The notes under the pieces were generated by a model. That model was given only the letters and a program-made list of their open reading frames with translations, did not search any database and had not been told where the DNA came from. Made by a program: the position numbers and the translations under genes. Below, piece after piece: positions 8,946 to 18,095 of a stretch of DNA of 64,000 nt. This stretch comes from CAZTVF01 sp964616985. Its GTDB lineage: Bacteria > Planctomycetota > Phycisphaerae > SM23-33. Each line of letters starts with the position of its first letter. Position 1 is the stretch's first letter. The stretch is from NCBI GenBank assembly GCA_964616985.1, contig CAZTVF010000001.1:1-64000 (forward strand). Reading direction: 5' to 3'.

Positions 8946-10676
8946 ATGGCCAAGCTACAGCCGGCATTGCCTGACACGTCTTCGACAGTCTCACGACTGC
9001 AGGAGAAGCTGGCGCTGCTGCTGACCTTCTGCGGCCTGGCCGTCGCGATCATCCTGGGCCTTCGCGCCACCGGGTTTCACCAGGACGACGACATCACGCA
9101 TTACCTCATCGCCTGCGACGGCTGGAATAGCGCCTATCAGGCGTGGCATTCGTGGGGGCGGCCTAGTTTCACGCTGCCGGCGGCGGTAGTGGCGCACTTC
9201 TTCGGCATCACCGGTTGCCGCATCTTCTCCGCGTTGCAGACGGCGGTGGTGGCCTACCTCGCGTATCGCATCGCGCGGCTGATCTGCCTGCCGACGCAGG
9301 AGAGGCCCAAGGGCGTCGAGTGGGTCGCTGCGATCGCCCCGGCCTTGGCGCCGGCGTTTGTCTGGGCTCAGCCGCTGACCATGACCCTTGCCCACACCAC
9401 GCTGACGGAGACGCCCGCGGCCTTCTTCCTCACGCTGGGCGTCTGGCTGATTCTTCGCGGCAACGGCGTGTGGGGGTGCGTGGCCGTGAGCCCGATGTTC
9501 CTCGCCCGCTATGAGACGCTGGCGCTGGCGCCGCTGTTCGCGGTGTACCTGATCGCCGAGGCGATGATGGAATCCGCCGCCAGGACCGGCTCGCCGGTAT
9601 GCGCCAGGGCCAACTGGACCGGAGCGCTCAAGACACCCTGGCTGTGGGCGGCGGCGCTGGCCATCTGCTGGGCGCCGCTGATGTACGAAGCGGTCACGCT
9701 GATTCCCTCGCTGTCAGAGCAGTCGCTGCACAAATACCTGGCCCGCCCTTATACGGACAAATATGGTTCGTCCGGGTGGGATCACTACCTCGCCAATTGG
9801 CTGCTGTATGCGGCCGGCGGCGGGGTGGTGGCGCTGGCGGCGGCGGGGTCGATCCGCAACAACCGCCGGTCAATCCTCGTCGCCTCGTTGGCGGTAGGGC
9901 TGGTAGGTTTGCACACGATCGTCTACATGCGCGGCTCGTTCGAGTCCGGCGGCTACCCGCGGTTCCTGGTGCCGATCACCGGGATGACGGCAGCCTTGGC
10001 GGCCCTGGGCGTGGCGGCGCTGATCCAGATGCGCGATCGCCTCGTGATCGTCGCGGTGCTGTCGGTGCTGGGAGCGTGGCTGTTCTGGGCGAAGGTCATG
10101 GGCGAGGGGTTGCTGCCCGTGCCGCCCGAATATGTTCCTTGGCTGATGTACGGCCTGGCGGCCTTGTGCGCCTTGGCGGCCATCGGTACGCAGCGAATCG
10201 CGATGGTCATGAGCTACCTGGCCTTGGCGGGGGCGGCTTACGTGATCTGCTTCCAGGCGGAACTTCAGATCCAGCCGCTGCCGCTGGGCGATGGCATCTG
10301 GAAGTGCGCCAGCGAGACCGTCGCCGAGATCGAGAAGGGCCCCTATGCCAATCACCAAGGCATCTCCACGCACGCGATGGGGGTATTCCTCCGCCCCGGC
10401 AAGAACAAGGCCGTCGGCAGCTACGACGGCGGCCGGGCCGATTGGGCCTCCGCCAAGCCCGGTACCCTCTTCTTCTGGGACAGCAAGTACGGAAGCGAAA
10501 CCAAGGCGGAACTGGAAGAGCTCCTTGCTTCCGGGACCCCGATCTGCCGCTCCGATTCCGCCGGCGAGACCATGATCGTCTTCTGCAAGAATGACCCCAA
10601 CGACCCTGCTTCCTCCTCGGCCACCCAGCCCGCCGATCTCCAGAACGCCCCCGGACCCACGCCCGCAGGGGAGTGA
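8946..10676 (+). CDS. GT39-like membrane glycosyltransferase
   Basis: The 576-residue protein starts with a transmembrane helix followed at once by an acidic loop (FHQDDDITHYL, about residue 40). This is the arrangement of the catalytic first loop in ArnT/PMT-type (GT39/GT83) polyprenyl-phosphate-sugar transferases. About ten further hydrophobic helices follow, then a soluble C-terminal region (about 430-576) ending in a Pro/Ala-rich tail. It probably glycosylates a cell-surface acceptor; donor and acceptor are unknown. ATG 8946 was chosen because upstream in-frame sequence lies antisense inside the MFS gene; AGAAGGAGT lies about 20 bases upstream, rather far. Confidence 0.75.
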   Translation: MAKLQPALPDTSSTVSRLQEKLALLLTFCGLAVAIILGLRATGFHQDDDITHYLIACDGWNSAYQAWHSWGRPSFTLPAAVVAHFFGITGCRIFSALQTAVVAYLAYRIARLICLPTQERPKGVEWVAAIAPALAPAFVWAQPLTMTLAHTTLTETPAAFFLTLGVWLILRGNGVWGCVAVSPMFLARYETLALAPLFAVYLIAEAMMESAARTGSPVCARANWTGALKTPWLWAAALAICWAPLMYEAVTLIPSLSEQSLHKYLARPYTDKYGSSGWDHYLANWLLYAAGGGVVALAAAGSIRNNRRSILVASLAVGLVGLHTIVYMRGSFESGGYPRFLVPITGMTAALAALGVAALIQMRDRLVIVAVLSVLGAWLFWAKVMGEGLLPVPPEYVPWLMYGLAALCALAAIGTQRIAMVMSYLALAGAAYVICFQAELQIQPLPLGDGIWKCASETVAEIEKGPYANHQGISTHAMGVFLRPGKNKAVGSYDGGRADWASAKPGTLFFWDSKYGSETKAELEELLASGTPICRSDSAGETMIVFCKNDPNDPASSSATQPADLQNAPGPTPAGE

Positions 10677-10710
10677 CCGCCCTGTAGCGGAGGCGCCAAG
10701 AAGGGTCGCC

Positions 10711-11631
10711 TTAGTTCACCCCAATCGCCTTGGCCGGGTTCTCCACGGTCAGGCGCCGCACGTCGGCGGCGGAGAGCCCGAGCTTGGCGAGGTTGGCGGC
10801 GCAGCATCGCATGGTGGCGGCAGAGCCGATCAGGTGCGAACCGTCGGGGGCCATGGCGACCATCTCGGGCCCGACGACGACCTCCCAGCGGCCCAGCGTG
10901 TAGTTTCCCGGCCCCATGCCCGAAGGGGCCGTGCCGTCGGTGACGACGATGCAGCGGTCCAGCCCGCCACAGCGGAGGTAGTTCGACAAGGCGAACAGCG
11001 GGATGTGGTGCCCGTCAGCGATGAACGTCAGCCAGAGCATATGCCGCAGGCTCAGCGCCCGCTGGACGATATTATCATGGCGGTTCATCTGCATGGGGCA
11101 GCCGTTGCCCAGGTGCGTGAACATCGTCACGCCCTCGTCGGCCGCCGCGTGCAGTTGGGCCAGGCTGGCGTCGCAGTGCCCGGCCGCCACGGCCACGCCC
11201 GCCTTCACCAGGGCGGCTGTCGTCTTGAGCCCCGCGTCCCGCTCCGGCGCGAGCGTCACCAGCTTCACCAATCCATCGCCCGCGTCGAGCAGCCGGCGGG
11301 CCGTGTCCGGGTCGGCCGGGCGGATCGCCTCCAGCGGATGCGCGCCTCGATAGCCGGCCGTCTCGTTGATGAAAGGCCCCTCCACGTGGATGCCCGCGAT
11401 GACCCGCTGCACGGCAGGGTCGCGCCGGCGGATCTCGGCGATCGCCCGGATGCGTCCGATCATGCGCGGCAGGTCGTCGGTAATGACTGTCGCCAGGATT
11501 CGCTCGACGCCGTCCGCCGCCAGCCGCTCGCAGGCCGCTCGAAGCGGCGCCGCGGTCAGGCCGTCGCGGTTGAAGTCCACCCCGCCGTACCCGTTCACCT
11601 GGAGGTCGAAAAAGCCCGTCGCTTGTGTCAT
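10711..11631 (-). CDS. nagA: N-acetylglucosamine-6-phosphate deacetylase, short form
   Basis: The protein carries the NagA amidohydrolase signatures in order: FFDLQVNGYGGVDFN at the start, the metal-site HVEGPFIN (about 95), AGHCDA (about 170), FTHLGNGCPMQMNRHDN, FIADGHHIP and the catalytic VVTDGTAPSGM. It would remove acetate from GlcNAc-6-phosphate in amino-sugar recycling or catabolism. At 306 residues it is shorter than the usual 380 or so. It begins directly at the barrel and lacks the N-terminal beta-sandwich half. The ATG at 11631 has no ribosome-binding site, and TACTATAA directly precedes it. No nagB is adjacent. Confidence 0.85.
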   Translation of the reverse strand: MTQATGFFDLQVNGYGGVDFNRDGLTAAPLRAACERLAADGVERILATVITDDLPRMIGRIRAIAEIRRRDPAVQRVIAGIHVEGPFINETAGYRGAHPLEAIRPADPDTARRLLDAGDGLVKLVTLAPERDAGLKTTAALVKAGVAVAAGHCDASLAQLHAAADEGVTMFTHLGNGCPMQMNRHDNIVQRALSLRHMLWLTFIADGHHIPLFALSNYLRCGGLDRCIVVTDGTAPSGMGPGNYTLGRWEVVVGPEMVAMAPDGSHLIGSAATMRCCAANLAKLGLSAADVRRLTVENPAKAIGVN

Positions 11632-11686
11632 GGTTTATAGTAGAATCCCCAGGATCGACGCTTTCAAGCAAGAGATGGAGTGGTAA

Positions 11687-13531
11687 ATGTCTGACCAGCA
11701 GGTACGAGTGACATTCCAGCCGCAAGGGCGGTCGGTGACCGTCATGAGCGGCACGAAGATTGTCGAGGCCGCCGCGCGGGCGGGCCTGACGCTGGAGACG
11801 CCCTGCGGCGGCGCGGGCGTGTGCGGCAAGTGCCGCGTCCAGATCACCAGCGGCGCGGGCGAGCCCTCCGGCCACGACCGCTCCAAGCTGACGGCGGCGG
11901 AACTGGAGGCGGGCTGGCGCCTCTCATGCCAGACGGCCATCTGCCGCGAGAGCATCATCCACATCCCAGAGACGTCGCTGTTCGCCAACCAGGCCCAGAT
12001 CCTCACCGAGGCCCAGAAGGACCGCACGTCCGTTCAGTCGGCCGTCCGCAAGATCTACGTCGAGCTGTCCGAGCCCACGCTGGAAGACCATGCTGCCGAC
12101 CTCCAGCGGCTGGAGAAGCACGTGGGCGAGTTCAAGGCCGACTTGCCGCTGCTCCGCTCGCTGCCTGCCGCGATGCGCAAGGGGGGCTTCAAGGGCACGG
12201 CCGTGCTGACCGACCACCGCCTGATCGACTTCGAAGCTGGCGACACGTCGGGCCAGTGCTACGGCGCGGCCTTCGACATCGGAACGACCACGCTGGTGGC
12301 CTCGCTGCTGGACCTGCGGACGGGCCAGGAGCTGGGCGTGACGTCGCGACTGAATCCGCAGGTGAGCTTCGGCGACGACGTGCTCTCGCGAATCCAATAC
12401 TCCAGCGCCACGGCCGACAACCTCGGCGAACTGCACGAGGTGATCATCAAGGCAATCAGCGAGATGATCGACGTGCTGTGCGCCGAGGCGAAGATCGACC
12501 GGCGTCGCGTGTACGAGATCACGCTGGCCGGCAACACGACGATGGAGCACCTGCTGTGCGGCATCGATGTGACGCAGCTGGGCCACGTGCCGTTCGTCCC
12601 CGTGTATGCCCGCGGGCTGATGCTGCCGGCGGCGGAGCTGGGCGTGCCCATCGCCCCGCACGGCGCGGCCTATGTCTTCCCGGTGATCGGCGGGTTCGTC
12701 GGCGGCGACACGTCGGCCGGCATCCTGGCCACGCGGATCACCGAGCTGGAAGGCCCGGTGATGATGATCGACATCGGCACCAACGGCGAGATCGTGCTGG
12801 CCCACCAGGGCAAGCTGTGGGCGGCATCGACGGCGGCGGGCCCGGCGTTCGAGGGCGCGAGAATCTCCTGCGGCATGCGCGCCACGCGCGGGGCGATCGA
12901 GAAGGTCGTGCTCGACGGCGACGTGCGGCTGAACGTGATCGGCAACTCCGCGCCCATCGGCCTGTGCGGCAGCGGCCTGATCGACGCGGTGGCCGAGCTG
13001 CGGCGCGTGGGCATCATCTCGCCCGAAGGCCGCATGCTGCCGGCCGAGGAACTGCCCGCGGACCTGCCCGAGGCGCTTCGCAAGCGGGTGACGCTTTGTG
13101 CGAAGGGGCAGCCGGAATTCCTGCTGGGCGTCGGAGAGGGCGCGTCGCGCGAGAACCGCGTCACGCTCACGTCTCGCGACGTGCGCGAGCTTCAGTTGGC
13201 GACGGCGGCGATCCGCGCGGGCTTCAATATCCTGCTCAAACAGGCGGGCCTTGGGACCCGCGACCTCAAGCGCGTGCTGGTGGCCGGCGGGTTCGGCAGC
13301 TTCATCCGCCGCTCGAACGCGCAGCGGATCGGGCTGTTGCCCACGGACATCGACCACCAGAAGATCCACTACGTCGGCAACGCCTCGCTCAACGGCGCCC
13401 GCTGGGCCCTGGTCTCCACGATCGAGCGCAAACGCGCCGAACAACTCGCCCGCGACACCGTCCACGTCGAACTCTCCCAGGACTGCAACTTCCAGATGGA
13501 GTTCGCCGAGTCGATGATCTTCCCGGAATGA
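11687..13531 (+). CDS. reductive activator of corrinoid proteins (RamA/RACE-type, 2Fe-2S plus ASKHA ATPase)
   Basis: The N-terminal 90 residues are a plant-type ferredoxin domain with the Cys set CGGAGVCGKC plus a later Cys (LSCQ). A linker domain follows, and then from about 185 an ASKHA ATPase fold (DUF4445) with AFDIGTTT, LAGNTTMEHLL, MMIDIGTNGEI, GLCGSGLID and VAGGFGSF motifs. Such proteins use ATP to re-reduce the inactive Co(II) state of corrinoid methyltransferases or other corrinoid proteins. GGAGTGG precedes the ATG at 11687. No corrinoid protein or methyltransferase lies beside it; the divergent neighbour is nagA. Its target must be elsewhere. Confidence 0.88.
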   Translation: MSDQQVRVTFQPQGRSVTVMSGTKIVEAAARAGLTLETPCGGAGVCGKCRVQITSGAGEPSGHDRSKLTAAELEAGWRLSCQTAICRESIIHIPETSLFANQAQILTEAQKDRTSVQSAVRKIYVELSEPTLEDHAADLQRLEKHVGEFKADLPLLRSLPAAMRKGGFKGTAVLTDHRLIDFEAGDTSGQCYGAAFDIGTTTLVASLLDLRTGQELGVTSRLNPQVSFGDDVLSRIQYSSATADNLGELHEVIIKAISEMIDVLCAEAKIDRRRVYEITLAGNTTMEHLLCGIDVTQLGHVPFVPVYARGLMLPAAELGVPIAPHGAAYVFPVIGGFVGGDTSAGILATRITELEGPVMMIDIGTNGEIVLAHQGKLWAASTAAGPAFEGARISCGMRATRGAIEKVVLDGDVRLNVIGNSAPIGLCGSGLIDAVAELRRVGIISPEGRMLPAEELPADLPEALRKRVTLCAKGQPEFLLGVGEGASRENRVTLTSRDVRELQLATAAIRAGFNILLKQAGLGTRDLKRVLVAGGFGSFIRRSNAQRIGLLPTDIDHQKIHYVGNASLNGARWALVSTIERKRAEQLARDTVHVELSQDCNFQMEFAESMIFPE

Positions 13532-13546
13532 TCGCCGGTGGGCGGC

Positions 13547-13693
13547 AGGGCATGCAGCCGTAGGGCATGCAGCGGTAGGGCATGCAGGTTCCAGCCGCAA
13601 GGCCGGGTTCTGCATGCCGTCGAAGAAGCTGGGGCGCGGCTGCGGCATGCAGAACCTTCCGTTTCGCGGAAGAACCTGCATGCCCTACAGCGG
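13547..13693. repeat. GGGCATGCAG / GGTTC palindromic repeat cluster
   Basis: The convergent gap holds three direct copies of GGGCATGCAG (13548, 13563, 13577), then GGTTCTGCATGCC (13606-13618), GGCATGCAGAACC (13644-13656) and GAACCTGCATGCCC. Between the GGTTC marks lie different inner hairpins: AGCC-GCAA-GGC near 13592, and CTTCCG-TTTCG-CGGAAG at 13657-13673. A related unit with a third inner hairpin is at 44386-44425. It probably serves as a bidirectional terminator for the activator and rhamnosidase genes. Confidence 0.65.
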
Positions 13694-13694
13694 A

Positions 13695-16346
13695 TTACAT
13701 CTTCGCCTTGAACTCATAGACGCCGGAGCCTACGCGGTAGACGGTGGCGCCGTCGTGCTTACCGAGGAGCTTCACGCCCGGGGCCTTGGCGGCGGGGCCC
13801 TTGCCTTCGGTGATGGCGCCGGTGCTGGGGACGTGGACGGTGGCGATGCAGTTGGCGGGGACGCGGACGCCCAGCGTGAGCGTCTTGCCCACGAGACGCC
13901 ACTCCGTCTGGACGCGCCCGTGGATCGAATCGATCGCCGCCTGCGCGTGCGTCAGCCCGCCGCCGATTCGCGGGCGGACGATGATGTGCCGGTAGGCCGG
14001 TCGGCTGGGGTCGATGTCCAGCCCGCCGATGTTGCGGTACATCCAGTCGCCCACCGCGCCGTACGCGTAGTGGTTGAAGCTGTTCATGCCCGGGTCCTGG
14101 AAGCCCTTGTCGTGCCGCCACCCGTCCCACCGCTCCCACATGGTCGTAGCGCCATGTTTGATCGGGTAGCCCCACGAGGGAAAATCCTCGTTGAGCAGCA
14201 GCTTGTAGGCCAGGTCCAGTTTGCCGTTCTCGCTCAAGGCCGACAGCAGGTAAGGCGTGCCGATGAACCCGGTGGAGAGGCGGTCCTTGAACTCCCCGAT
14301 CCTCTGCACCAGCCAATTGGCCACGGCCGGGCGCAGGTGCGCGGGCAGCAGGCCAAAGTGCAGCGCCAGCACGTAGCCCGTCTGCGACGCGCTCGCCAGT
14401 CGGCCGGCGGGCGTGACGAACTCGTGGTTGAATTTCTGCTGCACGCTTTCCAGCAGGGCCAGGTACATCGCCGTGTCGGGCCGCTTGCCGAGGATACTCG
14501 CCACCTCCACCATGATCTGCGCGCAGTAGGCCCAGTAGGCGGTGGCGATGAAATCGATGCGGGTCCAGTCGTTCTGGTTCAGCCAGTCGCCGAAGCAGTG
14601 GCGCTTCATGAAGTCGGCCGACGACAGGAACTTGATGTATTTCGCCATGGCCTTGTAGTGGCGCTGGAGCACGCGGGTGTCGCCGTAGCAGAGGTAGACC
14701 GTCCAGGGGCAGATGATGCCCGCATCGGCCCAGCCCGCGCCGCCGTCGCCGTTGCCATGCTCGCTGCCCAGCACGTTGGGGGCGACGGAGGGGAACGTGC
14801 CCGAGGCCGACTGGGCGTCGGTAAGGTCGGTCAGCCACTTGTTGAAGAAGCCGGCCACGTCCATGTTGAAGCACGCGGTGCGGATGAAGACCTGGGCGTC
14901 GCCTGTCCAGCCGAGCCGCTCGTTGCGCTGCGGGCAATCGGTGGGCACCTCGAGGAAGTTGCCCTTCTGGCCCCACAGGATGTTGTGCTGAAGCTGGTTG
15001 AGCATCGGGTTGGAGCACTCGAACGTGCCGCTGGCGGGCGTGTCGCTGTGGAGGACGATGCCGCTGACGGCGTCCAGCGACGGCTGCTTCGCCAGGCCGC
15101 TGAGCTCGACGTACTGGAAGCCGTGGAACGTGAAGCGCGGCTCGAAGCATTCACCTTCCTCGCCCTTGGTGACGTATGTGTCGGTGCACCTCGCGTCGCG
15201 AAGGTTGGTGGTGTACATCGTGCCGTCGGGGTTGAGGAACTCGGCGTGGCGGATCGTGATCGTCGTGCCGCGCCGCACCCCAGCGGGCACCCGCAGCCTC
15301 ACCCACCCCACCATGTTCTGGCCGAGGTCGAAGACGAACTTGCCCTCCTGGGGCTCGGTGATCTTGCGGGGCGCGATCTCGCCCGTCTTGCGGACGGGCG
15401 GCGCCGCCGAGGCCACGAGCTTCGCCGCGGGCGCCGGATGCAGCTTGACCTTCTTCCACTGGGCGTCATCGAAGCCCGCGGCGGTCCAGCCGGGCATCTC
15501 CAGCCGCGCGTCATACGCCTCGCCGTTGTAGATGTCGCTGGCCAGGAGGGGGCCGGTGGCGCACTTCCACGTGCCGTCGGTGGCGATCGTCTCGCTCTTG
15601 CCGTCGGCGTATTCCACCACGAGCTGGGCCAGCAGCTGCTTCTCGCAGCCGTACGTGTTGCGCTTGTTGCCCCACACGAGGAAGCCGCAATACCAGCCGT
15701 CGCCGAGAATCCCGCCGATGGCGTTATCGCCGGCCTGCAGCATCTCGGTCACGTCGTAGGTCTGGTATTGCACGCGGATGTTGTAGTCGGTCCAGCCGGG
15801 CGTGAAGTGGTCGCCGCCGACCCGCCGGCCGTTGATCCACATCTCGTACAGGCCCAGGGCCGAGACATACAGGCGGGCCCGCGCCACCGGCCCGCGAAGG
15901 GCGAAACCCTTGCGAAGGTGCGGGCAGGGCGAGCTAGCCGTGAGCGACTCCTTGATCGTGCTGCCGATCCACTTCGCTTGCCAGTCGGCCGGCTTGAGCA
16001 GGCCCATCTCGAAGAAGGCGGGGGCGGCCCAGGCGGAGGCGGCATCGTGCTGGTCCCACGAACGGACGGACCACCACGCGCGGCGGCCGGAGCCCAGGGC
16101 CTTGCCCTCGTACTCGACGTGGCTGGTGCAGTCGCTGCGGACTTTGCCGCTGTCCCACAGGTCGGCATGACCCGCCAGGAGCTTTTCGGCGCTGGAGGCG
16201 GCGACGATCTGGTAGGCTGACTGCGTCACGCCGCGCCGCTCGCCACCGGCGATCAGCAGCCATGACAGTCGCGGCCGCCGCTCGTCAAGGCCGATGGGGT
16301 TGACTTGGTATTCGCAACGCAGGCTGCTGGTAACGATGTCAGTCAT
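13695..16346 (-). CDS. alpha-L-rhamnosidase (GH78)
   Basis: The 883-residue protein follows the full GH78 plan. An N-terminal beta domain (RPRLSW, WDSGKV) comes first, then a second beta domain ending near 330. The (alpha/alpha)6 catalytic domain has the signature DCPQRNERLGWTGDAQVF, which includes the catalytic acidic residues. The later WERWDGWRHDKGFQDPGMNSFNHYAYG segment supplies another conserved acid, and a C-terminal beta domain follows. It should release terminal alpha-L-rhamnose from plant or algal glycans. There is no signal peptide, so it probably acts on imported oligosaccharides or glycosides. AGAGGACATGCT precedes the ATG at 16346. An MFS gene lies 85 bases upstream on the same strand, a likely import-hydrolysis pair. 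Confidence 0.93.
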   Translation of the reverse strand: MTDIVTSSLRCEYQVNPIGLDERRPRLSWLLIAGGERRGVTQSAYQIVAASSAEKLLAGHADLWDSGKVRSDCTSHVEYEGKALGSGRRAWWSVRSWDQHDAASAWAAPAFFEMGLLKPADWQAKWIGSTIKESLTASSPCPHLRKGFALRGPVARARLYVSALGLYEMWINGRRVGGDHFTPGWTDYNIRVQYQTYDVTEMLQAGDNAIGGILGDGWYCGFLVWGNKRNTYGCEKQLLAQLVVEYADGKSETIATDGTWKCATGPLLASDIYNGEAYDARLEMPGWTAAGFDDAQWKKVKLHPAPAAKLVASAAPPVRKTGEIAPRKITEPQEGKFVFDLGQNMVGWVRLRVPAGVRRGTTITIRHAEFLNPDGTMYTTNLRDARCTDTYVTKGEEGECFEPRFTFHGFQYVELSGLAKQPSLDAVSGIVLHSDTPASGTFECSNPMLNQLQHNILWGQKGNFLEVPTDCPQRNERLGWTGDAQVFIRTACFNMDVAGFFNKWLTDLTDAQSASGTFPSVAPNVLGSEHGNGDGGAGWADAGIICPWTVYLCYGDTRVLQRHYKAMAKYIKFLSSADFMKRHCFGDWLNQNDWTRIDFIATAYWAYCAQIMVEVASILGKRPDTAMYLALLESVQQKFNHEFVTPAGRLASASQTGYVLALHFGLLPAHLRPAVANWLVQRIGEFKDRLSTGFIGTPYLLSALSENGKLDLAYKLLLNEDFPSWGYPIKHGATTMWERWDGWRHDKGFQDPGMNSFNHYAYGAVGDWMYRNIGGLDIDPSRPAYRHIIVRPRIGGGLTHAQAAIDSIHGRVQTEWRLVGKTLTLGVRVPANCIATVHVPSTGAITEGKGPAAKAPGVKLLGKHDGATVYRVGSGVYEFKAKM

Positions 16347-16431
16347 AGCATGTCCTCTTCAAAAACGCCCTCGCCGGCGCCTTGCGAAACGTCGCGGTGT
16401 GTGCGCCGCGCCGGCGCGGCAGCCCGCGGGG

Positions 16432-17883
16432 CTATTCCGGTTCCTCTTCTTCGGCGGCCGGGCCGGGAGCCAGGCCGATGGCGGCGCCCAGGCCGCCGAC
16501 GGCGTAGCGGATCACGCGATCCAAGCGGCTGGGGATGTACCCCAGCACCAGCGAACGCGTGAGGATCGAGCCCTTCTCCTTCAGCCGCCAGGCCAGCACG
16601 ATCGCCGCGCCAATGAACAGCGACCAAAGATAGCATGTCAGCCGCAGGTCCACCATCCACCCGTGCGACTTGAGGTAGCCCACCAGCCACCCGCCCACCA
16701 GCGGCATGGGCGCCGACAGCAGCGTGATGAAGACGCTGTAGGTGGCGAACTGCACGCTGCGGCCGTGGGGGTTGGAGAGCTTGTACATCAGCGTCGTCAG
16801 CGCCAGGCTCATGCCCGCGGCGGCGGCCACGCAGATGAAGTTGCTGAACGGCAGCAGCCAGTACGCACGCTCCACGCCGCCGGGCGGGATGAAGTACCAC
16901 ACCAGCGAGCAGGGGGTCATGACGGCAAGGCACAGCACGAGCACCGGGCGGCAGCCGACGCGGTCGATCATTTTGCCCCACAGCGGGCTGGTCAGCAGCA
17001 TCGCCGCGGTGGAGGCCGTGTTCACCAGGCCCAGGCCCAGGAAGCTGATCTTCACGTCATCCAGCAGGTAGGCCGTGCCGAAGGGCCCGGCGATATTGCC
17101 CATTGCGATCACCCCGTGCACCACCGCCAGCAGGACGAAGGGGCGGTTGCCGAAGACGTTCCGCACGTGCGTCCAGAACGATACTGAGGGGCCCTTGTGC
17201 GGCAGGGGGCAGTCGGGCTGCGGGATGTGCAGCGCAGCCGACCCCAACCCGAAGACGGCCCCAAAGAAGAACAAGGCCGCGAATGCCATCAAGCCCATCG
17301 CCTTCACCTGGTCGAGGAATGCGCCCTCGGCCACCGCGAAGACTGAGGCGATGATGGCGGCGAACATCGAGCAGTAGCCGAAGAAGCGGCCGCGGCGGTT
17401 CTCGGGGATCAGTTCGCCCAGCCAACTGCCTCGCGCATTGCCGGCGATCTGTGCGGCCAGCGTGACGACGGCGATGACCGCGATAAGCAGCCACACGCAG
17501 TAGACCGGCGGCAGAGACGTCTCAAACAGCGGGATCAAGGCGATGAACACCCAGCACAGCGGGCTGATGAACGAGAAGATGAGGGTGAGCAGGCGCCGGC
17601 TGTTGCCGCGTTCGACGAGGTAGGCGGCCAGGAACTGGAAGACAACGAAGTAAGCGGGCACGGTTGTCATCAGGCCCAGAAGGACGTACATGACATCCTT
17701 GTCCAGTTCGCGGCCGAGGCGCATCGCGAAGCCGATGAGGAACATGCCGCCGGTGGACGCGCCGAAGATCGCGCCCAGCATCACCTGCATGTAGGACAGA
17801 CGGATCGCCCGCTCCACCTGTGTGGCGGAGGGGTGGGTCAAGGCGGAGGCTATCTCCCGATCCGGCGGTTCTGGTTGCGACAT
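16432..17883 (-). CDS. MFS transporter upstream of the rhamnosidase
   Basis: The 483-residue protein has about twelve hydrophobic helices, a charged loop (PENRRGRFFG) between helices 4 and 5 and a second-half GKMIDRVGCRPV loop, both typical of MFS proteins. The C-terminus ends in a run of Glu. The substrate cannot be read, but cotranscription with GH78 suggests uptake of rhamnose-containing sugars. The ATG at 17883 is the first Met of the family-like N-terminus. The 210-base gap to prfA holds TTCGGATT and GGATTACACG words and an ACCTGCC palindrome. Confidence 0.85.
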   Translation of the reverse strand: MSQPEPPDREIASALTHPSATQVERAIRLSYMQVMLGAIFGASTGGMFLIGFAMRLGRELDKDVMYVLLGLMTTVPAYFVVFQFLAAYLVERGNSRRLLTLIFSFISPLCWVFIALIPLFETSLPPVYCVWLLIAVIAVVTLAAQIAGNARGSWLGELIPENRRGRFFGYCSMFAAIIASVFAVAEGAFLDQVKAMGLMAFAALFFFGAVFGLGSAALHIPQPDCPLPHKGPSVSFWTHVRNVFGNRPFVLLAVVHGVIAMGNIAGPFGTAYLLDDVKISFLGLGLVNTASTAAMLLTSPLWGKMIDRVGCRPVLVLCLAVMTPCSLVWYFIPPGGVERAYWLLPFSNFICVAAAAGMSLALTTLMYKLSNPHGRSVQFATYSVFITLLSAPMPLVGGWLVGYLKSHGWMVDLRLTCYLWSLFIGAAIVLAWRLKEKGSILTRSLVLGYIPSRLDRVIRYAVGGLGAAIGLAPGPAAEEEEPE

Positions 17884-18064
17884 AAAGACCTTCCCATATC
17901 GAACACGCTATTTCGGAATTCGGATTGGGATTTCGCAATGTATTCGATGAAGGTTGGTGCCGCTGCCGGGGCTCTGGCGGGATCGCAGCAGAAGAGAGCG
18001 GGATTGGACGGACTAAAGGATTACACGAAAAACAAAGAGAGACGCGACGCATCTTCAATCCGCA

Positions 18065-18086
18065 ACCTGCCTGCCGGCAGGCAGGT
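18065..18086. repeat. 22-bp perfect palindrome of the CCTGCC-GGCAGG type
   Basis: ACCTGCCTGCC is followed directly by its reverse complement. Shorter versions are at 33956-33970 and 56261-56276. When read through in frame this sequence gives the LPAGRQ string seen in many environmental genomes. It lies just beyond the prfA stop and could stop transcription there. Confidence 0.6.
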
Positions 18087-18095
18087 CCGCAATTC

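Noticed and set aside
13614..16220. An 868-codon plus-strand frame opposite the rhamnosidase
   Set aside because: It is a shadow of a complete GH78 gene.
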